Positions 1-7,310 of a DNA stretch of 11,347 bases are shown here, piece by piece. The stretch covers positions 1 to 11,347 of the forward strand of contig CAMLRA010000136.1 of assembly GCA_946482325.1 (NCBI GenBank), written 5' to 3'. A program made the translations under genes and the position numbers. The notes under the pieces were generated by a model. The model ran no database searches, was not told where the DNA came from, and saw only the letters and a list, made by a program, of their open reading frames with translations. The first letter of the stretch is position 1; every line of letters begins with the position of its first letter. Source of the DNA: an uncultured Chromatiaceae bacterium (GTDB taxonomy: Bacteria > Pseudomonadota > Gammaproteobacteria > Enterobacterales > Alteromonadaceae).

Positions 1-42
1 TTTGATTTTATTCATGATATTACATCTCTTTCATTGTTTAAT

Positions 43-2475
43 TTAGCCGGCAATCGCACAGCGGGCGCGGTCACAGAGTTTGCTCATGGCCGTGACATCA
101 CGCTGGTCGATTTTTTTGTCGCCGTTAAAATCTAAGTCCATGGTTAAGTTGGTTTTGGTCCGCAGCCGCTGGTTAAACAGGTCGATGTCGCGGCTGTCGA
201 TGGCGCCGTTTTTATCTAAATCCGCCGGGCGGAATTGACTGCAGTTGCCCTGGCCTGCCACCAGACAATCCAGCCATTGGTGGAAGCCGACGTCAAAGCT
301 GCTGCCCCAACGGGTCAGGATGTCCTGATAAGGCGTATGCGGTGGTAGTTGTGGTTCTGCGGTTTTTTGCTGACCACAGGTCCAGACCCAGTAACCCGAG
401 CCCCAGGCGCTGTCGTCGTAGAGCCAGCTCCAGTTGTTGGCAATCGCCACCGGTTTTTCCTGCCAGCCCCAGGGCAACGTGCAAGGGGCGGTGGAAATCA
501 CATATTTCGCGGCCCGTAACGATGGCAGCAGCGCGTCATTGATTTCAGCGCGCTGACGTTCAAACATGTAACGCACGGCCAGATAACCCCAGTGATAAGT
601 GCGGCTGGTGTTGCTGTTGGCGTAGGTGGTCTGGAACAGCTGGCTGAGCTGGTAAGTTTTCAACGGTGCTGCTGCCAGTGCATTTGCGTTAGTCGGCGGT
701 TGCGACAGATATTCAGCCAGGCCTTCACCCCACCAAACTGAGTTTTCCGGCTGGTCGCTGAAGCTGCCCCATTGATTAAACCGGCCGTCGAGGTAATGGA
801 TATATTCGTGCTCTAAGTTCCACACCACAAAAGCCGGCTGCAACCAGGTGGCCTGATAAGCGATAAAACGCGCCTGATTGTCCGGGTCGGATGGGGTGCC
901 TTCGAGATACATGCCGCCGTTATTGGTATTGATATCAAAGAATTGACCGGCATAGTTCTGATAATCGGTGGAGGATTTGAAGATCACCATTTCCAGATCT
1001 TCGTTCTGGTCATTCGCCACCGGCTTGTCGCTTTGGGTACCAAAAGTCTGGTGGAACAGCTGTTCTTCCGCACCGAGTTTGCTACAGATCTGGCTTAAGT
1101 TCGCCGCGCTGATAGTGCCCTGATAACGCAGTTTTAATGTGTCGCTGCACTGATGTTTGCCGGAAAGCACAGTGTCTTCGAGATTAAAAGTACAGACATT
1201 GCCGTACAACCCACAGTTGGCGCTGTCGTAGGCTTTGACCATCCCCTGGGCATTCACCCAGGCCTGCGAGCCGGTGCCGCCATAGCTGTAAGTACTCAGA
1301 ATATGCTGCAGTGCCGGGCGCACCGTCGCGGCCACAGTACCGCCGAGTTTTAACAAGCGGCCGAGTTCAGACACCGCATCATTCAGTTGATATTCGCGGG
1401 TATGGCCGAGCAGCCACTGACCGTCCGTCAGCACAAAATCACGCAACCGGGTGACGATTTGCGGCTGTTGCGCCAATAAGGTTTGCAGCTCAGTGCTGCC
1501 CTGATTGACCGCATTAAAATAATGCGTCAGTAGCTGAGTCATGCCGTTTTCTTCATAGGCGATGCCCCAGTTATTGGCGCGGTTGACACTGCTGGCATAA
1601 CCGCTGATAGCTTCGCTGATGCGCGGTAAAAACTGCAGCGTCTCAGTGCCTGAGCTGTTGATTAAAATCAGCATTTCGTAGCGCAGCATAAAATTACGCG
1701 ACACATTACCGTCAAAGCGGACAAAATGGGCGCCGCCCACATACTGGCGCAGCGCCTGTTCTAACTGAGTTTTGTAGGCGCTCTGGAACACCCGGCCAGT
1801 GCCGGACTGTGCCCAGTGCATGGCCCGCAAATAAGTCACCAGCTTTTCCAGCACGGCCGCGCCTGAGGCGTCTGAACCATCAAAACCGGCCAGTTTGCTG
1901 TTGATAGCGCTGGCGACGGTCAAAATTTTCTGGTCGCTGAAATGTGCAGTACCAACATAAGCCACGTTATACAGCTGATACAAACAGCTGGTCAGGCTGC
2001 TGTTGCTGATGGCGTCGATCAGTGCCTGGTCCTGCAGCGGCAGTAAATCCGCCGGACTGCTGCAGCCAGCGGCCTGCAGAGTAGGTTCGTCCCGGGTTAG
2101 AGCGTTGCTGGCCTGGCTGTCTACGGAAGTTTGCGCTTTGACAGCGGATAGGCTGGGCTGATCTGCGGTTAAAAACGCTTGTTGTGCCGCGGTTTGCCAT
2201 TGCGCCGACAAGGTCACGCCATGCTGCTGCGCATAAATCTGCGCCTGGGTTTTCTCAAATTCGACCGGCGACATCAGCCGCGGCTGTTGCGGCGCCAGCA
2301 AAGTGCCGGGGGTTTCGGTGGTCGCAGGCGACATTTGTTGTTGCGCCAAACGTTGCTGCAAATGCTGTTGCTGTAGATCCTGACCCAGCTGTCCCGGATG
2401 CGACAAATTCACATCCTGCGCCATAACCAGACCACTGCCGAGCATAAACGACAGTGCCAGAGGTTGAAGTTTCAT
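43..2475 (-). CDS. Secreted M9 (Vibrio-type) collagenase with C-terminal EF-hand/dockerin-like repeats
   Basis: This is a secreted zinc metalloprotease of 810 residues expected to cut native collagen or gelatin outside the cell. Residues 1-19 form a signal peptide, with likely cleavage after LVMA. A Gln-rich, low-complexity stretch follows (about 20-65). The collagenase activator domain starts near C138 and carries the family-like run ALIDAISNSSLTSCLY. The catalytic domain has the zinc motif HEYIH (H556, E557, H560). E588 in EGLAEY lies 32 residues after H556, the place of the third zinc ligand in M9 enzymes. The upstream GGMYLEG and NQARFIAYQA segments are also family-typical. The C-terminus has two calcium-loop motifs: D752-D754-N756-D760-D763 is canonical, and D782-N784-D786-D790-D793 has K787 where glycine is usual. 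A Shine-Dalgarno-like AGGA lies about 8 nt before the ATG. The gene is monocistronic here and intact. The family call is firm; the exact substrate is inferred. Confidence 0.95.
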   Translation of the reverse strand: MKLQPLALSFMLGSGLVMAQDVNLSHPGQLGQDLQQQHLQQRLAQQQMSPATTETPGTLLAPQQPRLMSPVEFEKTQAQIYAQQHGVTLSAQWQTAAQQAFLTADQPSLSAVKAQTSVDSQASNALTRDEPTLQAAGCSSPADLLPLQDQALIDAISNSSLTSCLYQLYNVAYVGTAHFSDQKILTVASAINSKLAGFDGSDASGAAVLEKLVTYLRAMHWAQSGTGRVFQSAYKTQLEQALRQYVGGAHFVRFDGNVSRNFMLRYEMLILINSSGTETLQFLPRISEAISGYASSVNRANNWGIAYEENGMTQLLTHYFNAVNQGSTELQTLLAQQPQIVTRLRDFVLTDGQWLLGHTREYQLNDAVSELGRLLKLGGTVAATVRPALQHILSTYSYGGTGSQAWVNAQGMVKAYDSANCGLYGNVCTFNLEDTVLSGKHQCSDTLKLRYQGTISAANLSQICSKLGAEEQLFHQTFGTQSDKPVANDQNEDLEMVIFKSSTDYQNYAGQFFDINTNNGGMYLEGTPSDPDNQARFIAYQATWLQPAFVVWNLEHEYIHYLDGRFNQWGSFSDQPENSVWWGEGLAEYLSQPPTNANALAAAPLKTYQLSQLFQTTYANSNTSRTYHWGYLAVRYMFERQRAEINDALLPSLRAAKYVISTAPCTLPWGWQEKPVAIANNWSWLYDDSAWGSGYWVWTCGQQKTAEPQLPPHTPYQDILTRWGSSFDVGFHQWLDCLVAGQGNCSQFRPADLDKNGAIDSRDIDLFNQRLRTKTNLTMDLDFNGDKKIDQRDVTAMSKLCDRARCAIAG

Positions 2476-2517
2476 TGCTAATGTTCCTGTTTTGTTATGT
2501 GTCGTTATCTTTGTGTG

Positions 2518-2529
2518 ACCTGCGCAGGT
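2518..2529. promoter_or_regulatory. 12-bp palindrome in the collagenase 5' leader
   Basis: ACCTGCGCAGGT is a perfect 12-bp palindrome 43 bp before the collagenase start codon, between the start and the larger 26-bp palindrome. It could be a second protein-binding site or be chance. The half-sites recall the ACCTG/CAGGT ends of lux boxes, but the normal spacing between half-sites is absent, so I do not call it one. Confidence 0.25.
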
Positions 2530-2545
2530 GGATTTAACTTAGCAT

Positions 2546-2571
2546 AAAGGATATTGTATACAATATCCTTT
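2546..2571. promoter_or_regulatory. Perfect 26-bp palindrome, candidate operator of the collagenase gene
   Basis: The left arm AAAGGATATTGTA (2546-2558) is matched exactly by its reverse complement TACAATATCCTTT (2559-2571), with no spacer. The palindrome lies 70 bp before the collagenase start codon, in or near its likely promoter. The core TTGTATACAA resembles sites bound by dimeric GntR-family repressors (UxuR/ExuR sites have a related GTATAC centre); this is an inference from motif shape only. There is no T-tract beside it and no loop, so a terminator is unlikely. Confidence 0.6.
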
Positions 2572-2742
2572 GTTGAGTTTATTTTGCGCATAGCTGCGGG
2601 TTTTTAAGATGAATTGGTTATAAAAGCAGCGAGTTGGGCAGGCGTGAAGGTGCGTGCCCGCGAAGCGTCGTCGTACGGCATCACAGGTCGGGCTTTAGTC
2701 TTTTCTCCGTTTTGGTATAAAACCCGCTTAATTTATTTGCAC

Positions 2743-2772
2743 AATAAGTTATTTACTGAATAAGTTACTTAC
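2743..2772 (+). repeat. Two tandem 14-bp direct repeats upstream of the gene at 2848
   Basis: AATAAGTTATTTAC (2743-2756) and AATAAGTTACTTAC (2759-2772) differ at one base and are separated by TG, a 16-bp period. A TTGCAC hexamer at 2737-2742 could be a -35 element, with ATAAGT inside the second repeat (2760-2765) as a weak -10 at 17-bp spacing. The repeats would then overlap the promoter of the plus-strand gene. The promoter reading is tentative; the repeat itself is directly visible. Confidence 0.45.
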
Positions 2773-2847
2773 AAAATCATCAGGCGGGCGGCTGGTAAGC
2801 TGTTTAAGCTTGCTCTCATCAGCAAAGAACTAAGTGGAAATCAGCCA

Positions 2848-3444
2848 ATGATGTGTTTAACCCGCGGGGTTTATCAGGGCTTGATGGTGTTGCCGCGCTG
2901 GCCCTCGTCCAGAATATTAATTGATCCGGTTGCTTTAGAGCGGCTGCAGGACGTGCAGGCGGAGCTTGCTGGCGATGTCAGTCTGATCCTGACGCGGGCC
3001 TTTGAACCACGGGCTTCTGGCCTCGGCTGGTTACGAAACTGCTCCCGCCAACTGGGTATTGCGCTGTTTCAGCTGCTGTATCCAAAACGCCGCGATGAGC
3101 TTGATGATATTTTCGGTAGTAATGGTCATGATGTGGATGGTACACATCTTGATGTGTCACTGGCGGTGCAGGGGCGGCGGCTGCGATTTCTGCCGTTGAG
3201 TGTGTTTACCCCAATTGCCTGGCAACAGCGCCGGATGCGGCAAAATTTGCCTTTTCTTGCTGCGGCCATTTCGGCTTTGCAGCGACATGGCTTTCAAATT
3301 CACCGTAATGCGACCGAAAGCCTGCAAATCCACTGTGACCTGCGCCGGACAGAGCCGAAAGCAACACCAGCTGCCCATGCCGATCAATGTGATCCATCTG
3401 CTGCTGTTATTTCCGGGCATCGCTATGCAAACCAATCCGAATAA
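2848..3444 (+). CDS. Protein of unknown function with faint M15-peptidase-like features
   Basis: The 198-residue product has no signal peptide and no membrane segment. I do not recognise it securely. The order of features loosely follows D-Ala-D-Ala dipeptidases of family M15: a helix then LILTRAFEPR (residues 47-55, compare the YRP region); NGHDVDGTHLDVSL (92-105, compare the SxHxxGxxxD metal motif); and RQNLPFLAAAISALQRHGF (131-149, compare the helix ending in GF before the last ligand), then H162. The H94-D102 spacing is one residue longer than in VanX, and no ExxH precedes H162, so activity or even homology is uncertain. The last 35 residues look unstructured. Two adjacent ATGs start the frame with only a weak purine stretch before them; M13 is another possible start. 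The 3' end overlaps the next gene by 20 nt. Confidence 0.6.
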   Translation: MMCLTRGVYQGLMVLPRWPSSRILIDPVALERLQDVQAELAGDVSLILTRAFEPRASGLGWLRNCSRQLGIALFQLLYPKRRDELDDIFGSNGHDVDGTHLDVSLAVQGRRLRFLPLSVFTPIAWQQRRMRQNLPFLAAAISALQRHGFQIHRNATESLQIHCDLRRTEPKATPAAHADQCDPSAAVISGHRYANQSE

Positions 3445-3880
3445 ATCTCTGCTCGCTGCCGCGCTCTGTTGTGGCCTCGCGGCCTTGGCGCATGCCGGTT
3501 GCATCCTGTTTGGTGCGGATTGGTACCGGTTTTTTGGTGCCGGTGAGCAGCTGGCGCAGCTGGCTGAGCAAGGGCACTGGTATCCGCTGGTGGTGACTGG
3601 CGTGATCACGCTGATATTGTTGGTGTGGGCTTGTTATGCGCTGTCGGCCGCTGGTGTAATCCGGCGCTTACCACTGACCCGGTTGGTGTTAGTGCTGATT
3701 AGCAGTATCTTGTTGCTACGGGGTTTGGCCTTTGTCTGGTTGATGCCAATGTTCCCTGAGAATAGCCTGTTGTTCTGGCTGGTCAGTTCCGGCATTTGCC
3801 TGTTGATGGGCACTTTGTTTGCGGTCGGCAGCTGGCAACAATGGCCGCAACTTAGCGCCAAAGCTGCAGCAGCTGGCTGA
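3425..3880 (+). CDS. Four-helix integral membrane protein of unknown function
   Basis: The 151-residue product has hydrophobic helices at about 8-29, 54-77, 84-107 and 114-136. A conserved-looking loop, FGADWYRFFGAGEQLAQLAEQG (about 29-50), lies between the first two. I recall small proteobacterial membrane proteins with this GADWYRFFGAGE-type loop but know no function. The frame is open from 3200. I chose the ATG at 3425 because it directly precedes the first helix; the alternative at 3377 would add 16 residues. Neither start has a Shine-Dalgarno sequence. The 20-nt overlap with the preceding gene therefore suggests translational coupling. Confidence 0.75.
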   Translation: MQTNPNKSLLAAALCCGLAALAHAGCILFGADWYRFFGAGEQLAQLAEQGHWYPLVVTGVITLILLVWACYALSAAGVIRRLPLTRLVLVLISSILLLRGLAFVWLMPMFPENSLLFWLVSSGICLLMGTLFAVGSWQQWPQLSAKAAAAG

Positions 3881-3926
3881 GTGTTTTTTGGAATAGGGCA
3901 TAGATGCCGAGTCGCGGAGCCTGCTT

Positions 3927-4364
3927 ATGACGGACAGCAACACTTTCACTACCAGCCGCAGGTTGCCATTTCCGGCGTCGGCGATATACAGTGCTTTTGC
4001 CAGCGCGGAACAACTGGCCGTCTGGTGGGGGCCGGCTGGTTTCACTAACCACTTTGAGCTGTTTGAATTTACCCCCGGCGGGCGCTGGCATTTTGTTATG
4101 CAGGGGCCGGATGGCCAGCAGTATCCGAATCAGAGTTTTTTTGTCGAACTGGAAGCCAACCGCAAGATCGTTATCCGCCATGACTGCACGCCGTTTTTCA
4201 CCTTAGCCGTCGAACTGACACCGTTGGAAGCAGAGACTGTGCTGCGCTGGCAGCAGGTGTTTGATGATGCGGCTATTGCAACGGCAGTACGGCATATTGT
4301 AGAGCCTGCCAATGAGCAGAATCTGGACCGGCTAATGCAGCTGCTTTGCGCCGCAGCGGGATAA
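3927..4364 (+). CDS. AHSA1/SRPBCC-domain protein
   Basis: The 145-residue product has the START-like fold of the AHSA1 group (activator of Hsp90 ATPase homolog 1-like, within SRPBCC). The visible signature is the N-terminal RRLPFPASAIYSAFASAEQLAVWWGPAGFT (about 11-40), followed by a TPGGRW strand (49-54) and an alternating beta pattern. The C-terminal helix ends in NLDRLMQLL. These cytoplasmic proteins have a hydrophobic cavity; members bind small molecules or have no assigned ligand, and none can be assigned here. GGAG at 3916-3919 sits 7 nt before the ATG and supports the start. The gene follows the membrane protein by 46 nt and may share its transcript. Confidence 0.88.
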   Translation: MTDSNTFTTSRRLPFPASAIYSAFASAEQLAVWWGPAGFTNHFELFEFTPGGRWHFVMQGPDGQQYPNQSFFVELEANRKIVIRHDCTPFFTLAVELTPLEAETVLRWQQVFDDAAIATAVRHIVEPANEQNLDRLMQLLCAAAG

Positions 4365-4375
4365 GTTTTATCATC

Positions 4376-4405
4376 GTGCGGGCTCGAATCAATTTGTACC
4401 CGCAC
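4376..4405. other. Inverted repeat between the AHSA1-type and 2H-type genes
   Basis: GTGCGGG (4376-4382) pairs perfectly with CCCGCAC (4399-4405) around a 16-nt loop. It sits just after the stop codon of the AHSA1-type gene. No T-tract follows, so it is not a classical intrinsic terminator. It could protect the mRNA 3' end, assist Rho-dependent termination, or bind a regulator of the gene at 4477. Confidence 0.3.
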
Positions 4406-4476
4406 AGCAACAAATCGCCAAAATGCCGAACTTAATCTGTTAAGCTCGGATTTTCTCCGGACAATCTCCTGAACCT

Positions 4477-5211
4477 ATGGCCGCCGACATTTATCAACAG
4501 TTGTGGCAACAATTCTGTGCTGCCTTATCGACGCAACAACTGGAAACAGACGCTTTCACGAACGACCCGGCCGACGATCGGCGCGGCATCACGGCGCTGG
4601 CCTTTCTACAAAAGAACAGTCCGGCGGCCTGTGTCGAAGTTGAGCGCTTTCAGCGGCAGCTGGCCGCGCTGGAACCTGCGCAGTATCTGCAGCCGGCGGC
4701 AGAGCTGCATCTGACCGTGCTGTCGATTATTTCCTGTATCAGCGGTTTTACCCTGCAGCAGATAGACGCAGCGGCTTATATTGAAGTGTTTCAACGGGTG
4801 CTGGCGGAGCTTAACCAGAAGATCCGGCAGCAAAAAACAGCGCCAATCAACATTGAACTGCGCGGCGTGACCGCATCCGCTTCGTGTATTTTGCTACAGG
4901 GTTTTGCCCAAGGCGACGGGCTCTGCCGGTTGCGTGACAAACTGCGGTTAGCTTTTGCCGAAAGTGGCCTGCGACAGAGTATCGACAGCCGTTACCGCCA
5001 ACAAAGTGCACATCTGACCTTATGCCGCTTTACCCGGCCGCTACAGCAGCCACAAGCCGTGCTGACGCTGTGCCAGCAATATCGCGATTATCATTTCGGC
5101 ACTCTGCCACTGCAGCAAATAGAACTGGTGTTTAACAACTGGTATCTGCACGGTGACATTACCCGGCCATTAGCGGTGGCGGAGTTGTCCGGATTTGCTG
5201 TCCGGCGCTGA
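4477..5211 (+). CDS. 2H phosphoesterase-like (LigT / 2'-5' RNA ligase superfamily) protein
   Basis: The 244-residue cytoplasmic product carries two HxTx motifs, H78-L-T80-V (in ELHLTVLS) and H179-L-T181-L (in SAHLTLCRF), 101 residues apart. Each lies on a predicted hydrophobic strand. This paired pattern is the hallmark of the 2H phosphoesterase superfamily, whose members open cyclic phosphates or act on 2'-5' linked or ADP-ribose-derived nucleotides. The exact substrate cannot be read from the sequence. The N-terminal 70 residues are an extra, mostly helical region compared with compact LigT proteins of about 180 residues. The Shine-Dalgarno signal is weak. The gene is followed 133 bp later by the DUF6172-like gene. 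Confidence 0.75.
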   Translation: MAADIYQQLWQQFCAALSTQQLETDAFTNDPADDRRGITALAFLQKNSPAACVEVERFQRQLAALEPAQYLQPAAELHLTVLSIISCISGFTLQQIDAAAYIEVFQRVLAELNQKIRQQKTAPINIELRGVTASASCILLQGFAQGDGLCRLRDKLRLAFAESGLRQSIDSRYRQQSAHLTLCRFTRPLQQPQAVLTLCQQYRDYHFGTLPLQQIELVFNNWYLHGDITRPLAVAELSGFAVRR

Positions 5212-5344
5212 TGCCTGAACCTGCGTAAAGGCCGACTTTTGCCTGCGAACGCAGATTTAGGCGGCCAAGGCGCGCCCTAGCGTGTACAATACAGGGTTCA
5301 GGCTTTGCGCCTTTACTGTTGATTGCCCCTCTGTAGGAACTCTG

Positions 5345-5641
5345 ATGAAAAAAAACTTCTCCTTTACGCACCCAAAAATTCAGCCGGCCCGCGTGGCTGA
5401 CGCCGTCAAACACGAAATCAAAAAATACTTAAACCGGGAGCGGCGTAAACAATTGCCGGTTGGCATGGATTACTGGACTTTTGATTGTCGCTTTGGCGCG
5501 ACTGAAGACAGTGCAGAGAAAATCTTCACTTCGGAAATTAACAAGCGTATTGATGCGGCACTGGAACAGCAACTGGCTGGTTTTTATGTCGAGATTCTGG
5601 CCCGCGCTTGCCAGCACCAGCCACGTGAATCGGCTGAGTAA
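5345..5641 (+). CDS. Small DUF6172-like protein
   Basis: The 98-residue, highly charged cytoplasmic product begins MKKNFSFTHPKIQPARV. It contains VKHEIKKYLNRERRKQLP (21-38), MDYWTFDCRFG (41-51) and a C-terminal helix with QQLAGFYVEILA. This pattern matches my memory of the DUF6172 family, whose function is unknown; the name should be checked. The basic helix could bind nucleic acid, but that is only a guess. The frame is open from 5282. The ATG at 5345 is chosen because TAGGA (5334-5338) lies 6 nt before it. It stands 102 bp upstream of the RNA helicase gene on the same strand. Confidence 0.75.
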   Translation: MKKNFSFTHPKIQPARVADAVKHEIKKYLNRERRKQLPVGMDYWTFDCRFGATEDSAEKIFTSEINKRIDAALEQQLAGFYVEILARACQHQPRESAE

Positions 5642-5743
5642 CCCGGCTTCATTGCACAAAATGCAAACAATGCTCTGCGTCGGGGCGAAAATGCTGTATA
5701 TTCCGCCGCTCTTTTTTGATGGTCGCTTTCCACCGAGGTTTTT

Positions 5744-7078
5744 ATGCAATTTTCATCTTTAGATTTGGCTGTCGACTTACATCGGGGCCTGGTGGACTGT
5801 GGCTACAGCGAAATGACGCCGGTACAGGCGCAGGCCATAGTGCCGGCGCGTCGTGGCAAAGACTTACAAGTCACAGCCCAGACCGGTACCGGCAAAACCG
5901 CAGCTTTTGCCGTGCCAATCCTGCAGCGGATGCTGGATACGCCAAAAGCTACGGCAGAAAAACGCCCGCGCACGTTAATTCTGACGCCAACCCGCGAGCT
6001 GGCTGAACAAATCGCCGACAATGTGGCAGCTTATGCCAAATACCTGCCGCTCAAAGCCACAGCGCTGTACGGCGGTGTCAAATTGGGCGGCCAGGCCGCC
6101 AAACTCAATGCCGGTGTTGATATTGTGATCAGTACCCCAGGCCGCCTGTTAGAGCATCTGACGCTTGGTAATGTGATTTTATCCGACGTCGAATTTGTTG
6201 TATTGGATGAAGCCGACCGCATGCTGGATATGGGTTTTAGCGCCGACGTGCTGAAATTACTGCAACTGACGGCAAACAAACGTCAGACCATGTTGTTTTC
6301 TGCCACCACGTCACCGGCGGTCAACGAGCTGTCGCACAAAATCCTGCGCAACCACCAGCAAATCAAAGTGACCAAGGTCAACAGCACCGCTGACACTGTG
6401 CACCATGTGGTGTATGAAGTGGAAGAAAGCCGCAAAATCGAATTATTCGAAACTTTGCTCGAAGAGCAAAACTGGTTTCAGGTGCTGGTGTTTACCAGTA
6501 CCAAAGACCAGGCCGACCGCTTGTTAGCCGGTTTGCAGCAGCGCAGCATTAATGCCGCGGTGTGCCACGGCGATAAAAGCCAGGGCGCCCGCCGCCGCGC
6601 TATTGCCGATTTTAAATCGGCCAAGTTGCAGGTGCTGATTGCCACAGAAGTTGCCGCCCGTGGCCTCGATATTCAGGGCCTGGATTATGTGGTCAACTTC
6701 AATCTGCCGTATTTACCGGAAGATTATGTCCACCGCATTGGTCGTACCGGCCGTGCCGGCGCCGCCGGGAATGCCATCTCTTTTGTCAGCCGCGAAGAAG
6801 AGCTGACCTTAGAGCGCATCCAAAAGCTCATCGGCAGCAAAATCAGCCGCATCGTCAAACCAGGCTTTGAAGTCAGCAACCGCGGCTCTTTGCTGAAGAG
6901 TATTTCGAAGAAAGTGGTGACAGGCCGCGCCAACAAAGCCAGCGAAACCGTGATTGCGCTGGGACATGCCGAGAAACCAAAAGCGCCACGTCGCGCCAAG
7001 CCAGCACCAACAGCGCCTATCGGTGGTAAAAAGCCATCGGCAAAACCGCAAGCTGGCAGAAAGCCAGGTTCGCGTTAA
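5744..7078 (+). CDS. rhlE: RhlE-type DEAD-box ATP-dependent RNA helicase
   Basis: The 444-residue product unwinds RNA duplexes using ATP; family members act in ribosome assembly, RNA decay and cold adaptation. All helicase motifs are present in order: Q motif (TPVQ, 25-28, with upstream F3), motif I AQTGTGKT (45-52), Ia PTRELA (82-87), Ib TPGR (131-134), II DEAD (155-158), III SAT (186-188), IV VLVFTSTK (247-254), V ARGLDI (305-310) and VI HRIGRTGRAG (330-339). The tail after about 385 is rich in Lys, Arg, Pro and Ala, as in RhlE proteins, and probably binds RNA nonspecifically. GAGG at 5735-5738 precedes the ATG by 5 nt. A strong intrinsic terminator follows. The family is certain; the RhlE subgroup is likely rather than SrmB or DbpA, because no DbpA RNA-binding domain is present. 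Confidence 0.96.
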   Translation: MQFSSLDLAVDLHRGLVDCGYSEMTPVQAQAIVPARRGKDLQVTAQTGTGKTAAFAVPILQRMLDTPKATAEKRPRTLILTPTRELAEQIADNVAAYAKYLPLKATALYGGVKLGGQAAKLNAGVDIVISTPGRLLEHLTLGNVILSDVEFVVLDEADRMLDMGFSADVLKLLQLTANKRQTMLFSATTSPAVNELSHKILRNHQQIKVTKVNSTADTVHHVVYEVEESRKIELFETLLEEQNWFQVLVFTSTKDQADRLLAGLQQRSINAAVCHGDKSQGARRRAIADFKSAKLQVLIATEVAARGLDIQGLDYVVNFNLPYLPEDYVHRIGRTGRAGAAGNAISFVSREEELTLERIQKLIGSKISRIVKPGFEVSNRGSLLKSISKKVVTGRANKASETVIALGHAEKPKAPRRAKPAPTAPIGGKKPSAKPQAGRKPGSR

Positions 7079-7150
7079 GTTGTTGGTATTTGCCGGATAA
7101 CTGCGATAGCCGGTCTAATCGACAAGTGCTAACGCGTTCATTCCGAAGCA

Positions 7151-7181
7151 AAAACACCCGCCACTGAGCGGGTGTTTTTTT
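7151..7181 (+). terminator. Rho-independent terminator of the helicase gene
   Basis: CACCCGC (7155-7161) pairs with GCGGGTG (7168-7174) around the six-base loop CACTGA. The stem is extended by A-T pairs on the outside and followed by a run of seven T (7175-7181). It lies about 75 bp after the helicase stop codon. The A-rich 5' side could also allow weaker termination from the opposite strand. Confidence 0.93.
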
Positions 7182-7310
7182 GCTTGCCGATTGTAAGACC
7201 TGCCTTTGACTTGTGTGCCGTTTTACTTTTCGGTAATGTAACATTTTATTAAATTTTTGAGTGCGGGCGCGTAATCGGTTGCCTTGTCGGCTATAGCAAA
7301 AGGAACATGC

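Larger units (their letters stand above)
2476..2847. other. Intergenic region between divergent genes
   Basis: This 372-bp stretch separates the start of the minus-strand collagenase gene from the plus-strand gene at 2848, so it must carry the promoters of both. It contains a 12-bp palindrome (2518-2529), a perfect 26-bp palindrome (2546-2571) and a tandem 14-bp repeat (2743-2772). I see no convincing ORF and no RNA gene. TATAAA-like hexamers occur at 2619 and 2716, but neither has a good -35 partner. No terminator is needed or seen here. Confidence 0.7.

Noticed and set aside
1153..2426. Plus-strand open frames opposite the collagenase gene (for example 1153-1353, 2179-2376, 2184-2426)
   Set aside because: They lie wholly within a well-supported gene, have low-complexity compositions rich in Arg, Ala or Leu, and show no recognisable domain or ribosome-binding site.
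3157..4181. Minus-strand open frames of 109-150 codons opposite the 2848-4364 genes
   Set aside because: Their translations show no signal peptide, membrane pattern or family motif, while the plus-strand frames have clear membrane and SRPBCC signatures.
5243..5254. CTGCG-AA-CGCAG inverted repeat before the DUF6172-like gene
   Set aside because: Two-base loop, short arms and no T-run; likely chance in GC-rich sequence.
5652..5702. Possible helicase promoter: TTGCAC near 5652 and TATATT at 5697
   Set aside because: The two hexamers are too far apart to pair, and TATATT lacks a -35 at the right distance.
7206..7252. TTGACT (7206-7211) and TATTAA (7247-7252) as a promoter for the membrane gene
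   Set aside because: The spacing of 35 bp is incompatible with a standard promoter; no better pair was found.
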